64,000 bases of DNA from Fuerstiella sp. Its GTDB lineage: Bacteria; Planctomycetota; Planctomycetia; Planctomycetales; Planctomycetaceae. Location of the stretch: positions 1-64,000 of the forward strand of contig JAKVAY010000001.1 in assembly GCA_022447185.1 (NCBI GenBank), in the 5' to 3' direction. The notes beneath the pieces are model-generated. The model ran no database searches. It saw only the letters and a list, made by a program, of their open reading frames with translations, and had not been told where the DNA came from. A program made the position numbers and the translations under genes. Of this stretch, positions 17,016 to 28,319 are shown piece by piece; position 1 is the first letter of the stretch; every line of letters begins with the position of its first letter.

Positions 17016-18068
17016 TCAAGACTTTGGAACGGCCCAGATATTTCGGTAACGCACCGGATCACGGTGGTTCTGCAGAAATAGTGGTCCTGTCGCGCGTTCG
17101 TTTGTTGTCGGACTCTCTGCCGGAGTTGCCGGCAACACAACTCGGTCGTGAATCAGCACGCCATTGTGACGCACTGTCAGGAGTGCCGGCGCCAGCTTTT
17201 CACCAGCGTTGTTGAAACGGGCCATCGTGTATTCGATGTCATATGTTTGCCACGAGAGCGGTGGAAAGCAGATGTTAAGCCGGGGTTTCAGCATTTCGTG
17301 GAGCCCGCCACAACGCCCGAATCCCGAGAGTCGTTCGAACTTTCGATTGCTCGAATTCCACCCGAAGGAGTCCAGGACCTGAATCTCATATTCATTCTTA
17401 ATATAGACTCCGCTGTTCCCGCGTTTCATGCCCCGATCGAACGGCATAAAGGGGGTGCGAAACTCGATGTGAAACATCACGCTTCCGAAATGACGCTTCG
17501 ACACAGTACCAACACCGAGCAGACCGCCATCCTCGAGCGTTCCGTTGACCCATGCATCGACGTCGCTGCCATCAAAGAGAACGACGGCGCCCTTTGGTGG
17601 CTTTGCCCCCAGTGTGGGTGATTTTCGCAGTACCCTTTCCATCCGGAATTCATCATCGTCCACAACATTTCGGAACATCGTTGCCCGACCGGTGAAGATT
17701 CCATCGACAATCCGGCCAGCGAAATTTTCGTTGACGAATTTGAGTCTTTCCCCGTGTACACCGGTGAAACTAGAAATTGTTCCTGTGCGCTCTCCCTTCA
17801 AGTGAAAGCGAAGTTTCTCGTCTGATCCGTCGCCTGGCAGGCCGTCAGCATACAGGACACCTTCAAACTGACCGTCGCCCATGGCGATGACCTGCGCAGC
17901 GATTTTAACCGTTCCACCCACGAGACCTGTATACTCACCCTGCACTTTGAAGTCCGGACCGGCTGACATCGCGTCGAGAAACGCAGTTCCTTTTTCAGCC
18001 TGAGCCATACTTTGCGTGGTGATCCAACATGTCAGTCCCACAATTACGACGACGGTCGTGTTCTTCAT
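17016..18068 (-). CDS. Secreted DUF1080 (3-keto-disaccharide hydrolase) domain protein
   Basis: A 350-residue exported protein: signal peptide (VVVIVGLTCWITTQSMAQA), an N-terminal beta-rich part of about 110 residues (VQGEYTGLVGGTVKIAAQV) and then the DUF1080 domain starting at GAVVLFDGSDVDAWVNG. The domain is a concanavalin-like jelly roll widely multiplied in planctomycetes and linked to breakdown of oxidised disaccharides. NSGVYIKNEYEIQVLDSFG is the core conserved segment. The start at 18068 is well supported by GAGGAG nine bases upstream. It stands alone. Confidence 0.88.
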   Translation of the reverse strand: MKNTTVVVIVGLTCWITTQSMAQAEKGTAFLDAMSAGPDFKVQGEYTGLVGGTVKIAAQVIAMGDGQFEGVLYADGLPGDGSDEKLRFHLKGERTGTISSFTGVHGERLKFVNENFAGRIVDGIFTGRATMFRNVVDDDEFRMERVLRKSPTLGAKPPKGAVVLFDGSDVDAWVNGTLEDGGLLGVGTVSKRHFGSVMFHIEFRTPFMPFDRGMKRGNSGVYIKNEYEIQVLDSFGWNSSNRKFERLSGFGRCGGLHEMLKPRLNICFPPLSWQTYDIEYTMARFNNAGEKLAPALLTVRHNGVLIHDRVVLPATPAESPTTNERATGPLFLQNHRDPVRYRNIWAVPKS

Positions 18069-18323
18069 GTTTGCAACTCCTCACGGATCATCGTAACCCG
18101 CGACCGAGTAGCCGGCAACAATCCTCCTCTGGTCCGGAATTCTCCGGTACAGTTTCGGAAGGCCGTATCCGAATGCGCCGACATGATCTGGTTGTACAAG
18201 CTGTCAACTCATTCCGAAATGTGGTGTCGCAACTCGCAGACCCTGCTTCAGGTAGGATTTTCGGTCGGACAGGTTTCCCTGACCGTCTGAAAGAGACGGC
18301 ACAAACAACGCAGTGCTGCAGTA

Positions 18324-20171
18324 TTAATTGCCAATACCGTGTAACGGACCACTTTTGCTGAACAACCGATCAACATGTGCTGAAACCTTCGGGTCCGGTA
18401 TCAGTGGTGGTGCCATGTGGGCTTTGACGCGAGCATCAATGACCAGGCAGCCTCGGCAGCCCCAGTGTTTGTCCTGGTGGAATGTCTTTGTTCCACTGAT
18501 ATCTGCCGCAGGATTTGACCGCGTGAACGTCACCCACAGCAGGTTGTTCAGTGACTCAGCACAAAATTGACTGTCGTCCGCCAGAACAATCAGTGGGAAC
18601 TTGTCCAGCCCATCCGTCGATTCCATCACCTCACAGAATTCGGCAACTGCCGGATCTGTTCCATGTGCTTCTGCGGACCACTTCGGTGCTGTTACAGCCA
18701 GTACACCGGGAATACAGACCATTGGATCACTGAATCGGTTCGGCAATTTGATGTCCGGTGGCAGATTCGTTCCCAGTTCACGGCGCTCCGGACCTGCCAC
18801 AGCAATCACCAGTTTGGAACCACGATTCAATCCGGAACCACTGTAGTCCAGCGTGTCGATCGTGGTGCGTGTCTGGAAATGCAGATCACGCGTCAGGTCC
18901 ACTCGCTTGAGCACATGCATGAGAAATGACCGAATGTCATGAATGTTCAGTTCAGGATCGTCTTCGTCAGCTGCAATCAGCAGATACTTTGCCAGCGACA
19001 GCTGTCCCTGACCCAGAATCGCGTTGGCCAGTGTGAGCAATTCCTGGGGATGCCGGTCTGCTTTTGCGGCCCAGGGCACGTAGCGTTCGCTGCCAATCGC
19101 CAGAAGAAGGGGATGCACACCGGATGCATCAACAGCGTGAACAGCTTTGATTCCAGGCAACACTGCAGGGATCGCCGGGCCTGTCAGTTCATGGATCAGT
19201 TCTCCGAAAACGGTGTCTTCCTGTGGCGGACGACCAACGACCGTAAATGGCCAAATTGCATCCCGACGATGCCGCACTTTGCTCACGTTGAGAACTGGAA
19301 AATCATGAGCCAGGCTGTAATAACCCAGATGGTCGCCGAAGGGACCCTCTGGCATTTGCTCGTCCGAGATTGTTCCGCTGATACAGAAATCTGCCTCGGC
19401 GCAGATCAGGGGGCCCGATGCCTGTCGGACCATGCGTATTGCCCGCCGTGACAGCGCACCAGCGAATGCAACCTCCGGAATTCCATCCGGCAGCGGCATG
19501 ACTGCCGACAAGGTCATGGCCGGTGGACCACCGACGAAGACATTGACGGGCAGGGATTCGCCACGTTTCAATGCCGATGCATGATGTCCCGCGATACTGC
19601 GATGTATCTGATAATGCAGTCCAATCTGCTCATTGATTTCGTACTTGTTGCCACTCAGCTGTATGCGGTACATGCCAAGGTTCGACCGAAAATACCCTGG
19701 TTGATCAGGGTGTTCGGAATAGACCTGCGGGAGTGTGATGAATGCACCTGCGTCCATAGGCCACGACTTCAGCTGCGGCAGCCGGTCGACCGTGGTATGG
19801 CATTCCATGACCGGACCGGACCTGCGAACAGCAGGCCGCATGGAAACCAGCGTTCTCAGAATTCCAGGTAATTTCCAGGGAGTTTTGAGGACGGCAGCAG
19901 GTGATTTCTTCAATGCAATCAGAGCTTCAACGTCGCGAATCGCGTCACGAAACAGATACCGCGCCCGATCCATCGTCCCGAACAGGTTACTTACCATCGG
20001 AAACTGACAGTGACGGACGTTTGCGAAGAACACTGCTGGCCCGCCGGCCGCATAAACACGACGCTGGATCTCTGCCGCTTCAAGATCTGCATCGATTTCA
20101 TCGTCGATACGCACCAACTGCCTGGTCTTCTGCAGGTCATCCACACACTGCCGAAGGTTGCGATATCCCAT
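18324..20171 (-). CDS. UbiD-family decarboxylase
   Basis: A 615-residue member of the UbiD family, prenylated-FMN-dependent (de)carboxylases of aromatic or alpha,beta-unsaturated acids (ubiquinone and futalosine-menaquinone pathways, and others). Conserved stretches are seen: VFFANVRHCQFPM, an IGLHYQIHRSIAGHH active-site approach, GPFGDHLGYYSLAHDFPV, and the E-(x)-R-type catalytic region. It is longer than E. coli UbiD (about 490 residues), with a long C-terminal part. It starts 17 bases after the mcsB stop and is probably co-transcribed. No ubiX-type prenyltransferase is in the window. Confidence 0.88.
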   Translation of the reverse strand: MGYRNLRQCVDDLQKTRQLVRIDDEIDADLEAAEIQRRVYAAGGPAVFFANVRHCQFPMVSNLFGTMDRARYLFRDAIRDVEALIALKKSPAAVLKTPWKLPGILRTLVSMRPAVRRSGPVMECHTTVDRLPQLKSWPMDAGAFITLPQVYSEHPDQPGYFRSNLGMYRIQLSGNKYEINEQIGLHYQIHRSIAGHHASALKRGESLPVNVFVGGPPAMTLSAVMPLPDGIPEVAFAGALSRRAIRMVRQASGPLICAEADFCISGTISDEQMPEGPFGDHLGYYSLAHDFPVLNVSKVRHRRDAIWPFTVVGRPPQEDTVFGELIHELTGPAIPAVLPGIKAVHAVDASGVHPLLLAIGSERYVPWAAKADRHPQELLTLANAILGQGQLSLAKYLLIAADEDDPELNIHDIRSFLMHVLKRVDLTRDLHFQTRTTIDTLDYSGSGLNRGSKLVIAVAGPERRELGTNLPPDIKLPNRFSDPMVCIPGVLAVTAPKWSAEAHGTDPAVAEFCEVMESTDGLDKFPLIVLADDSQFCAESLNNLLWVTFTRSNPAADISGTKTFHQDKHWGCRGCLVIDARVKAHMAPPLIPDPKVSAHVDRLFSKSGPLHGIGN

Positions 20172-20188
20172 GTTGAATGTGCGGGCTG

Positions 20189-21292
20189 TTAGAGGCTGCC
20201 AAGTCGATTGCGTAAAAAGCTGGCTCTTGCTGCATTGCGTTCCGCTGTTTTGAGTGGTCCGCCGTGCAGCTTCTGCAGATGACTTGGCTGAGTATGCACA
20301 AATAACGCGTTGACATCACCGATGCTGATGTCTTCAACGATACCCAGATTAATTCCCATACGCAGATTCGACAGCAAATGCATCGTTTCATCGGAACTGA
20401 TCGATCGGGCACCTGTGAGGATTGCGCGGGCGCGAGAAATTTTGTCGTCGAGGACCTGGCGATTTTCGCGGCACAACAAATCACGAACGCGGCGCTCGTA
20501 ACCGATGATCTGAGGGACGACATCCATCATGTTGTCAATCAATTCCGGTTCGGAGCACCCAAGTGTCATCTGATTGGAAATCTGGAAAAAATCACCCAGT
20601 GCCTGGCTGCCTTCTCCATACAGGCCGCGTACTGCCAGGTTGATCTTTTGAGCGGCCTGATTGACCTTTTGAATCTCGCGGGTCATTCGCAGGCCAGGCA
20701 GGTGCATCATGACGCTGACACGGATTCCTGTACCAACGTTCGTAGGACACGCCGTGAGATAGCCGAATTCTTCGTCGAAGGCATATGTCACCGACTTTTC
20801 GATGCCGGTGTCCAGTTTATCGGCAATCTTCCAGCACTCTTTCAAAGCGTAGCCGCTCTGCAGTACCTGGATTCTCAGATGGTCTTCTTCGTTGAGCATG
20901 ACGCTCACGTGTTCACCGGGGCCCACGATCACTCCGCGCGGGCCGTGCATGTCGGCCAGTTCACGACTGATCAGCTGGCGTTCCATGAGTAACTGGGCAT
21001 CGAGTTCCTCAAGCAGGGCAATGTTCAAAAATTGAAAATCCCGACTTGATCCCGCGTCCGTGACAGCAGACCGAAGTGTCTCAACGAGTCGAAGACGGAC
21101 GTCATCGTCGGCTTTCGACATGAACGGAAATCCAGCTACATTTCGAGCCAGACGAATCCGACTGGAGACAACGATATCGGCATCAGGTCCGTCACCACGA
21201 AGCCATGCTCCGCTGGACTTCGCCAGATCGTCCAGAAATTCAGTCCCGTCTTTATCATCCGTGGACACGTTGTGTTCCCGGTGTGAGTGCAT
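20189..21292 (-). CDS. mcsB: Protein arginine kinase
   Basis: A 367-residue phosphagen-kinase-fold enzyme that, in Bacillus, phosphorylates arginines on proteins and marks them for the ClpC-ClpP protease. The nucleotide and guanidino-kinase signatures are present: VVSSRIRLARNVAGFPF near the N-terminus, and CPTNVGTGIRVSVMMHLPGL (active-site cysteine region). A catalytic glutamate-type region LNEEDHLRIQ is also visible. The start is either ATG at 21292 or GTG at 21268; a near-consensus promoter at 21337-21364 fits both. Its activator McsA is not in the window. It lies downstream of dnaK and clpB on the same strand, and before ubiD. Confidence 0.92.
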   Translation of the reverse strand: MHSHREHNVSTDDKDGTEFLDDLAKSSGAWLRGDGPDADIVVSSRIRLARNVAGFPFMSKADDDVRLRLVETLRSAVTDAGSSRDFQFLNIALLEELDAQLLMERQLISRELADMHGPRGVIVGPGEHVSVMLNEEDHLRIQVLQSGYALKECWKIADKLDTGIEKSVTYAFDEEFGYLTACPTNVGTGIRVSVMMHLPGLRMTREIQKVNQAAQKINLAVRGLYGEGSQALGDFFQISNQMTLGCSEPELIDNMMDVVPQIIGYERRVRDLLCRENRQVLDDKISRARAILTGARSISSDETMHLLSNLRMGINLGIVEDISIGDVNALFVHTQPSHLQKLHGGPLKTAERNAARASFLRNRLGSL

Positions 21293-21336
21293 TCAACCTG
21301 AGTCTTTGTCGGTAAAACGCCCGACACGGTACTACA

Positions 21337-21364
21337 ATTATAGGAGCCCGACCCGGATTGACAA
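21337..21364 (-). promoter_or_regulatory. Near-consensus housekeeping promoter for mcsB
   Basis: On the minus strand TTGTCA (21364-21359), a 16-base spacer and a perfect TATAAT (21342-21337). Transcription would begin about 21330, giving a leader of 40-60 bases before mcsB. It allows mcsB-ubiD to be expressed apart from the clpB transcript upstream. Confidence 0.65.
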
Positions 21365-21566
21365 AGAACCGCTGTCACTGTCCGCGAGCAGGAGCACAAA
21401 AATCTGACCAATCGACAGAAGGCTCATCTTTCCAGCGGATACGATCTTCTCGTATTTCTGCTCTCCGGTTGATGTGGACGTTCATCCCCTGCCTGTACCT
21501 CAACCGTCCGGACTCTCCAGACAAATTTGCGACAGACATCCCGTGAGCACACAATGGACGGGTGGC

Positions 21567-24188
21567 TCAGGCTGCCCCTTTCGTAAACACGAAACCATCT
21601 GCAGCGGCGTCAATCTGAATCGAATCACCTTCCACAAACCGATCCGAGAGGATCTCATTGGCGAGGGCATTCTGCAGACGTTGCTGAATGACTCGTTTCA
21701 CCGGGCGTGCCCCGTAATGTGGATCGTATCCGTCATTGGCGACCAGCTGACGTGCATTGTCGCTTACGCTCAGGTGATAGCCTGCTGCCTCCATCTGTTT
21801 TTGCAGTCGCTCGATCTGCAGATCGACAATCTCTCGAACTTCTCGACGCCCCAGCGGATGAAACACGATGATTTCGTCCACCCGATTCAGGAATTCGGGG
21901 AGAAATTCGTGACGCAAAGCCTCCTCAACGGTGTTGCGGATGGACTCGTGATCGTCTGATTCTGCCATTTCCATGATCATTTGGCTGCCGATATTGGACG
22001 TCATGACTACGATCGAGTTGGTAAAATCCACGGTTCGTCCCTGACCGTCCGTCAATCGTCCATCGTCCAGCAACTGCAACAGGACGTTGAAGATGTCCCG
22101 GTGTGCTTTCTCAATCTCGTCCAGCAGGATGACGCAATACGGGTTTCGGCGCACGGCTTCTGTCAGTCGGCCACCTTCTTCATAACCCACATAGCCGGGC
22201 GGTGCACCGATCAGTCGAGCGACAGAGTGAGGCTCCATGAACTCGCTCATGTCGATCCTCACCATATTGCGTTCGTCATCGAACATGTATTCGGCCAGGG
22301 ACCTGCATAATTCCGTCTTCCCGACGCCCGTTGGTCCGGGGAAGATGAATGATCCGATCGGTCGATTGGCGTCCTGCATACCGGATCTCGCTCTTCTGAC
22401 AGCGTTGGCCACAGCTGTCACGGCTTCGTGCTGATTGATCATCCGCTTGTGGATTTCCTCCTCCATTCGCAGAAGTTTTTCCCGCTCTCCCTGCATCATT
22501 CGGGCCACCGGGATCCCTGTCCACAAACTCACCACCTGGGCGATGTCTTCCTGAGTGATGTCCTCTCGCAACAAACGATCATCCTCACTGTCAGCAAGTT
22601 CAAGTGACCGTGATTCCAGTTGGGTCAGTTCTGCTTCCTTGACTTTTAGCGCCTGTTCCGCCTCGAACGCCTGTTGAAAATCTTCGTTGCGGTTGGTGTG
22701 TTGTGCCTGTGAAAATGCAAGGGCATAGGCAGCTCTAAGCTGTTCGATCTCCTCCTTCAGTGGCCGCAGCCCCGACAGCACTGCCTTTTCGGCTTCCCAC
22801 CGCGCTTTCAGCTGGTCCGTTTCTTCTTTGCTTTCAGCGATCTGTTTTTGCAGTTCGTTGAGTCGAGCTCGGCTGTCATCGCTGCTTTCCCGCTCAAGAG
22901 CTGTTGCTTCAATCTGCATTCGGGTCAGATGACGTGTTGCCTCGTCGATCTCTACCGGCATTGAGTCAATTTCCATTCGCAGGCGGCTCGCTGCTTCATC
23001 GACCAGGTCAATCGCTTTGTCCGGAAGAAACCGGTCACCGATGTATCGGTCCGACATGGTGGCTGCAGCAATGATTGCATCGTCGGTGATTTGGACCCCG
23101 TGGTGGCTTTCGTACCGATCCTTCAGCCCGCGCAGAATGGAAATCGTATCTTCCACCGTAGGTTCCTGAACCGTGACAGGCTGGAAGCGGCGTTCCAGTG
23201 CGGCATCCTTTTCAATGTACTTCCGGTACTCATCCAATGTTGTTGCGCCCACGCAATGCAGGTCACCTCGTGCCAGCGTCGGCTTAAGGAGATTGGAAGC
23301 ATCCATAGCGCCTTCACTGGCACCTGCTCCAACAACTGTATGCAGCTCATCAATAAACATGATGATTCGACCGCTGGATTCCTGAACCTCCTTCAGAACC
23401 GCTTTAAGTCGATCTTCAAACTCACCGCGGAATTTTGCACCGGCAATCAGGGACCCCATATCCAGTGCAAAGACCTGTTTATCCTTGAGGTTTTGCGGCA
23501 CATCCCCCAGCACGATACGGTGAGCAAGTCCCTCAACAATTGCCGTCTTCCCGACACCAGGTTCTCCGATCAGGACCGGATTGTTCTTTCGTCGGCGTGA
23601 TAAGACCTGAATTACGCGTCGAATTTCTGTATCGCGACCAATCACCGGGTCGACCTTGCCCTGGCGAGCCAGTTCGACCAGGTCACGGCCGTATTTTTCG
23701 AGGGCCATGAATTTGTCTTCCGGAGTTGCGTCAGTAATCGTCTGACTGCCGCGAATTTCCTGCAGGGCTGCAAGAATGTCTTTATGATCGACCGCGTGCA
23801 TCTCAAGAATGCGCTTTGCCTGATCGTCCACCTGAGTCAGTGCGATCAGCAGATGCTCGGTGGACAGGAATTCGTCCTTCATCAGTCGTGCCTGAGATTG
23901 TGCGGCATTGAGCACTTTCACAGATTCCGGTCCGACATTTGCCGAATCGGATTGACCCGTGCTTTGCGGTAAACGGTTTAATTCGGTGTCGACGATTCCG
24001 CACAATTGGTCTTTGTTCACTCCAATTCGATGCAATAGTGGAGTCATGATGCCATCGGATTCATCGATCAGCGATTTCAGTAAATGCAGTGGCCGCAGGA
24101 TGCGGTGCTGTTTTGATTCCGCCAGTTCCTGAGCTCGCTGCAACGCCTGTTGCGCTTTCACCGTCAGCTTTTCCGGATTGAAAGCCAT
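21567..24188 (-). CDS. clpB: ATP-dependent disaggregase ClpB
   Basis: An 873-residue AAA+ chaperone that, with DnaK, extracts and refolds aggregated protein. In order: N-terminal double Clp repeat domain ([19 protein letters not shown]), first AAA+ module with [14 protein letters not shown], a long coiled-coil middle domain (about residues 395-525) that binds DnaK, second AAA+ module with [14 protein letters not shown], and the C-terminal D2-small domain. No IGF/L loop for ClpP docking is visible, as expected. The start at 24188 follows AGGGAG at 8 bases. It lies 209 bases downstream of dnaK. Confidence 0.97.
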   Translation of the reverse strand: MAFNPEKLTVKAQQALQRAQELAESKQHRILRPLHLLKSLIDESDGIMTPLLHRIGVNKDQLCGIVDTELNRLPQSTGQSDSANVGPESVKVLNAAQSQARLMKDEFLSTEHLLIALTQVDDQAKRILEMHAVDHKDILAALQEIRGSQTITDATPEDKFMALEKYGRDLVELARQGKVDPVIGRDTEIRRVIQVLSRRRKNNPVLIGEPGVGKTAIVEGLAHRIVLGDVPQNLKDKQVFALDMGSLIAGAKFRGEFEDRLKAVLKEVQESSGRIIMFIDELHTVVGAGASEGAMDASNLLKPTLARGDLHCVGATTLDEYRKYIEKDAALERRFQPVTVQEPTVEDTISILRGLKDRYESHHGVQITDDAIIAAATMSDRYIGDRFLPDKAIDLVDEAASRLRMEIDSMPVEIDEATRHLTRMQIEATALERESSDDSRARLNELQKQIAESKEETDQLKARWEAEKAVLSGLRPLKEEIEQLRAAYALAFSQAQHTNRNEDFQQAFEAEQALKVKEAELTQLESRSLELADSEDDRLLREDITQEDIAQVVSLWTGIPVARMMQGEREKLLRMEEEIHKRMINQHEAVTAVANAVRRARSGMQDANRPIGSFIFPGPTGVGKTELCRSLAEYMFDDERNMVRIDMSEFMEPHSVARLIGAPPGYVGYEEGGRLTEAVRRNPYCVILLDEIEKAHRDIFNVLLQLLDDGRLTDGQGRTVDFTNSIVVMTSNIGSQMIMEMAESDDHESIRNTVEEALRHEFLPEFLNRVDEIIVFHPLGRREVREIVDLQIERLQKQMEAAGYHLSVSDNARQLVANDGYDPHYGARPVKRVIQQRLQNALANEILSDRFVEGDSIQIDAAADGFVFTKGAA

Positions 24189-24397
24189 CGTTTTTTCTCC
24201 CTTTGGCAAGTCAAAAGAGTTCTGCGGAATACTGCACATGGCGCAGGACGTAGCGCGGCTGCGCAGTAAACAGTGTCGTCAGGCCAGCGCACAGCGTGGT
24301 GAGACGACCGTGCAGCACGCATTCGAACCAGGAAACAATGAGGTTCGCCACAGCCAGGAGCCGGACTTCGGCAAACACAGTGGCGTGTACCGGCGCC

Positions 24398-26290
24398 CTA
24401 TGCCTCTTTCTTTTCAAACTCCGCGTCGATCACATCGTCGTCGTCCGTCTCGGACGCGGCTGCTTCCGGTGATTCTCCGCCGGCATTGTCTTCGGCAGCC
24501 ATATGCTGATAGAGCGCCTGGCCGGCCTGTGACAGTTCTTCCAGGGCGCTGCTGATCGCAGCAGCGTCCTCGCCTTCAGAGACAGATTTCACCTTTTCAA
24601 TTGACGCTTCGATCGCCGATTTTGAGGCATCGTCGAGTTTATCGGCATGTTCTTTGAGTGTCTTTTCTGTGGCGTTTACCAGAGTCGACGCCTGATTCTT
24701 TGCCGTCGCCAGCTCTTCCTTCTGCTTGTCTTCTTCAGCGTGCGCCTCTGCGTCTTTCTTCATACGGTCGATTTCGTCGTCCGACAGTCCGCTCGACTGC
24801 TTGATCTGAATGGAGTGCTCTTTGCCGGTTGCCTTATCTTTCGCGGAAACATTGAGAATTCCGTTCACATCGATATCGAATTTCACCTCGATTTGCGGCA
24901 CACCTCGTGGAGCCGGAGGAATATCGGACAGGTCGAACTGATCCAGCAGTCGGTTGTCTGCAGCCATTCGGCGTTCGCCCTGAAAAACCCGTACCGTGAC
25001 TGCCGGCTGATTATCTGCGGCGGTAGAAAATGTCTCTGACTTGGTCGTTGGGATCGTTGTATTGCGTTCCACGAGTGTCGTCATGATGCCGCCTTCGGTT
25101 TCGATACCGAGTGACAACGGTGTGACGTCCAGCAGTACGACATCTTTGACATCGCCTGCAATAATTCCACCCTGAATGGCGGCTCCCAGTGAAACCACTT
25201 CATCAGGGTTGACACCCTGATGAGGATCCTTGCCAAACATTTCCCCGACAAACGCCTGTACCCTGGGCACACGGGTGGACCCACCGACCAGAACGACTTC
25301 ATTGATCTGCGACGGATCAAGTTTTGCATCTTTGAGCGCGTTCTGAACTGGCTGCCGACAACGTTCCACGAGCGGGGCAATCAGCTCTTCAAATTGAGAT
25401 CGGGTGATGGAAAGCTGCAGGTGTTTGGCGCCGGAAGCATCTGCCGTGATGAACGGGAGGTTGATGTCTGTAGTCTGTTGGGTCGACAACTCTTTCTTGG
25501 CCTTTTCCGCAGCCTCGCGAAGTCGCTGAAGAGCCATCGGATCGCTGCGCAGATCAATGCCATCGGTCCTTTTGAATTCAGTGGCGAGATGGTCGATTAA
25601 TACTTCATCGAAATCGTCCCCGCCAAGATGGGTATCGCCGTTTGTGCTCAGCACCTCGACAAGCTCGTCTCCCACTTCGAGGATTGATACGTCAAACGTT
25701 CCACCTCCAAGGTCGAATACAACGATCTTTTCGTCTGATTTTTTTTCGAGGCCGTACGCCAGTGCGGCTGCCGTTGGTTCGTTGATAATCCTCGCCACTT
25801 CAAGTCCGGAGATTTGTCCGGCATCCTTGGTGGCCTGTCGCTGGGCGTCATTGAAGTAAGCGGGAACCGTGATGACAGCTTTGTTGACGGTATGACCCAA
25901 ATAGCTTTCGGCTGCCTGTTTCAGTTTACGCAGGATCAGTGCGGAGATTTCCGGAGGTGTATGATCTTTGCCGGAAACATCGACCTTTACGTAGTCGTTG
26001 TCGCCGCCAACGATTGTGTAGGGGACAATCTTTTCTTCTGACTGTACTTCACTGTGGCGTCGACCCATGAACCGCTTAATCGAGTAAATCGTATTTGTTG
26101 GATTCGTGACTGCCTGACGCTTGGCTGGGTCTCCGACAAGAGTCTCGCCTTTGTCTGTGTAGGCGACGACGCTGGGAGTGGTACGTGCGCCTTCCTGATT
26201 TGCGATCACACGCGGCTCACCACCTTCCATGACCGACACCACAGAGTTGGTTGTTCCAAGGTCAATCCCAATGATTTTTTCACCCTGCAT
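24398..26290 (-). CDS. dnaK: Chaperone DnaK (Hsp70)
   Basis: A 630-residue Hsp70. The N-terminal ATPase domain begins [18 protein letters not shown] and carries [14 protein letters not shown] (phosphate 2) and [13 protein letters not shown] (adenosine motif). The linker and substrate-binding domain follow ([11 protein letters not shown]). The lid ends in an acidic tail ([16 protein letters not shown]) like the EEVD-region of bacterial DnaK. GGGAG lies about 11 bases before the ATG. DnaJ and GrpE are not in the window. No CIRCE element (HrcA operator) was found upstream. Confidence 0.98.
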   Translation of the reverse strand: MQGEKIIGIDLGTTNSVVSVMEGGEPRVIANQEGARTTPSVVAYTDKGETLVGDPAKRQAVTNPTNTIYSIKRFMGRRHSEVQSEEKIVPYTIVGGDNDYVKVDVSGKDHTPPEISALILRKLKQAAESYLGHTVNKAVITVPAYFNDAQRQATKDAGQISGLEVARIINEPTAAALAYGLEKKSDEKIVVFDLGGGTFDVSILEVGDELVEVLSTNGDTHLGGDDFDEVLIDHLATEFKRTDGIDLRSDPMALQRLREAAEKAKKELSTQQTTDINLPFITADASGAKHLQLSITRSQFEELIAPLVERCRQPVQNALKDAKLDPSQINEVVLVGGSTRVPRVQAFVGEMFGKDPHQGVNPDEVVSLGAAIQGGIIAGDVKDVVLLDVTPLSLGIETEGGIMTTLVERNTTIPTTKSETFSTAADNQPAVTVRVFQGERRMAADNRLLDQFDLSDIPPAPRGVPQIEVKFDIDVNGILNVSAKDKATGKEHSIQIKQSSGLSDDEIDRMKKDAEAHAEEDKQKEELATAKNQASTLVNATEKTLKEHADKLDDASKSAIEASIEKVKSVSEGEDAAAISSALEELSQAGQALYQHMAAEDNAGGESPEAAASETDDDDVIDAEFEKKEA

Positions 26291-26820
26291 GACTCTTTGC
26301 TCCCGGCACGCGAATTGTGATTCCGACGTTGTATGAAACCGCGAGTGAATTCCGCTGTTCCAGACACCATTTCAATGTGTTCAACCTTTGTTTCACCGAA
26401 CAAGTGAGTGTCGGCAAACGACAGACCGTCAATTAATCCCTTGGGTAGCATTCGCTGTGCCGAAACGGGTCCAAAATCTGTAAGTTATGTTATGATAATG
26501 ACTTGCAACACATGGGTTAGCTGTGGATCGCTGTCGAGGTGTCAGACTGGCAGTGACTCGTGCCTTGCGAACTCCAAATTTAGGCGTCATATTGGCACTT
26601 CCGGGCGGTGCCTTTGCTGTGCCACTTTGGCAGTGCGTTGGGGCGGTTAGGTCAATCAGGTTGACTAAAGCCATTTGATAGGTTGCATTTAGATACCTTG
26701 ACCGGTGCTCGGCAACAGGGTACTTGACACTCGATTTGGGGAGCAGTACAAGCACGGCGGGACGCTTGTCGGTCCCCTGAATTCACGTGAGGCGGCCGTG
26801 TGATGTGATCGGATACGACA
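26291..26820. other. Divergent intergenic region dnaK / pheA
   Basis: About 530 bases. It should contain the heat-shock promoter of dnaK on the minus strand and the pheA promoter on the plus strand. I see no CIRCE inverted repeat. Between 26540 and 26640 the short motif TGGCA(G/C) recurs four times, including an inverted GGCAC...GTGCC, without a clear meaning. No coding sequence is convincing. Confidence 0.4.
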
Positions 26821-28029
26821 ATGGCAAAGAAAAAGACAACAAAAAAACGGTCGCCTCGGGCCAAGGCCCCTGTGAAGAAAGTTCCCAAAAAGAAACCGGT
26901 TGCCAGGAAAAAAACAACCGGACAGCGGGCGGATCCGGTCCCTGCACTTCAGCCCAAGAAAATTGTTCAGACACCCGAGGAACGACTCGGTGAGGTCGAT
27001 CGGCTCCTCGTCGAGTTGCTAAATGAACGGACGACTTTGTTTCTACAGAGGGCTGGTCAATCAGAGGTTCCGACGAAGGCCATGTTCGGACTGAGCGACG
27101 ATGCTCAACTGTGGAAGTTGGTTGAAAAATCGAACAAGGGGCCATTGGAATCGACCGAATTGAAAGAGGTGTTCCGCACCTTACTGAGTGCCGGTCGACA
27201 ACGTGTCCGCCGTACGCGCGTTGCATACCTGGGGCCTGCCTACAGTTTTACGCATCTGGCTACCATTCATCGCTTCGGGCAGTCAGCAGATTTGGTTCCT
27301 GTCAGCACGATTGCCACGGTTTTCGACGAAGTGAATCGTGGACATGTTGACTTTGGCCTGGTTCCAATTGAAAACAGTACCGACGGCCGAATTGTTGATA
27401 CGCTGGACATGTTTACCCGTCTGCCGCTGCGGATCTGTGGCGAAGTCCAGCTCCACGTGCATCACAACCTGCTGGCTCGCTGCGATCGCAGCGAGATCAA
27501 CGAAATTTACAGCAAGCCGCAGGCGCTGTCACAGTGTCGAGACTGGCTGGCTCGAAATATGCCTCAGGCCCGGCTAATCGAAGTGACCAGCACGTCGACT
27601 GCGGCCCAACTGGCTCGTGAAAAACCAGGAGCTGCTGCGGTGGCCAGCCAGCAGGCAGCAGTGCAGTACGAAGTGCAAATTGTTGCGGAGAACATCGAAG
27701 ACAACCAAAACAACATCACGCGATTTGCTGTGATCGGTGATTCGATTGCCGAGGCAACCGGCATGGACAGAACGGCGGTACTGCTTCAGATTTCGCACAA
27801 ACCTGGGGCTCTTTCCGACGCACTCACCGTTTTTAAGACGTGTCGAGTAAACCTGACCTGGATCGAGTCCTTTCCCCTTCGCGCTCCGGAATCAGGCTAT
27901 TTGTTCTTTGTGGATTTCGAAGGGCACGTTAGCGACACGAAAATCCGCAAGGCGGTTCGAGAACTGGAAGGCATGGCGGATCGACTGGAGGTTCTCGGAT
28001 CCTACCCACGCAGCCAGGCAGCCGATTAG
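26821..28029 (+). CDS. pheA: Prephenate dehydratase with chorismate-mutase-like N-terminus and lysine-rich tail
   Basis: A 402-residue protein. Residues 1-34 are extremely basic (13 Lys and 3 Arg of the first 33), like a histone-H1-type or ribosomal tail. Residues about 50-110 resemble a chorismate mutase type II helix bundle ([19 protein letters not shown]). The prephenate dehydratase domain starts near residue 133 ([17 protein letters not shown]) and holds [19 protein letters not shown]-terminal ACT domain ([18 protein letters not shown]) for phenylalanine feedback follows. It converts chorismate/prephenate to phenylpyruvate. Whether the mutase part is active is uncertain. The Lys tail is not known for this enzyme elsewhere to my knowledge. 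Confidence 0.92.
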   Translation: MAKKKTTKKRSPRAKAPVKKVPKKKPVARKKTTGQRADPVPALQPKKIVQTPEERLGEVDRLLVELLNERTTLFLQRAGQSEVPTKAMFGLSDDAQLWKLVEKSNKGPLESTELKEVFRTLLSAGRQRVRRTRVAYLGPAYSFTHLATIHRFGQSADLVPVSTIATVFDEVNRGHVDFGLVPIENSTDGRIVDTLDMFTRLPLRICGEVQLHVHHNLLARCDRSEINEIYSKPQALSQCRDWLARNMPQARLIEVTSTSTAAQLAREKPGAAAVASQQAAVQYEVQIVAENIEDNQNNITRFAVIGDSIAEATGMDRTAVLLQISHKPGALSDALTVFKTCRVNLTWIESFPLRAPESGYLFFVDFEGHVSDTKIRKAVRELEGMADRLEVLGSYPRSQAAD

Positions 28030-28319
28030 AGCTGGGGCCAGATCCTAACGGAACGCGTCGGATAATAGCAGCGGTTGTTTCGACAGCCCGTGGGTTTGCC
28101 CAGGTCAGCGTGCCTCACCTCGCTCGGAGTGTTTAATAAGTTCGCCTGGCTCCGGTCCTCATCCGGCAGACTTCCTTCCTGTAATGGTTGCATCGATTTT
28201 GCTGATCATTGACATCAAAAAATCAGCAACCTGCTGCGCTTTAGCAACGCCCTGAAGCAGTCAGGATGACATGTTTACAAAGGGACGAGAGCCCATTTTC
28301 CAATGACAGGATACGTCGC
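28030..28319. other. Intergenic region with an 8-bp inverted repeat
   Basis: TTGCTGAT (28199-28206) pairs with ATCAGCAA (28222-28229). A 34-codon minus frame over this site (VAKAQQVADFLMSMISKIDA) has no start codon and no known family. Nothing else is seen. The 28320 gene's ribosome site AGGA lies at the right end. Confidence 0.35.

Noticed and set aside
26540-26640. Sigma-54-like TGGCAC...GGCA element upstream of dnaK on the minus strand
   Set aside because: Only the -24 part fits well; the -12 part lacks TT, and dnaK is not usually sigma-54 dependent.
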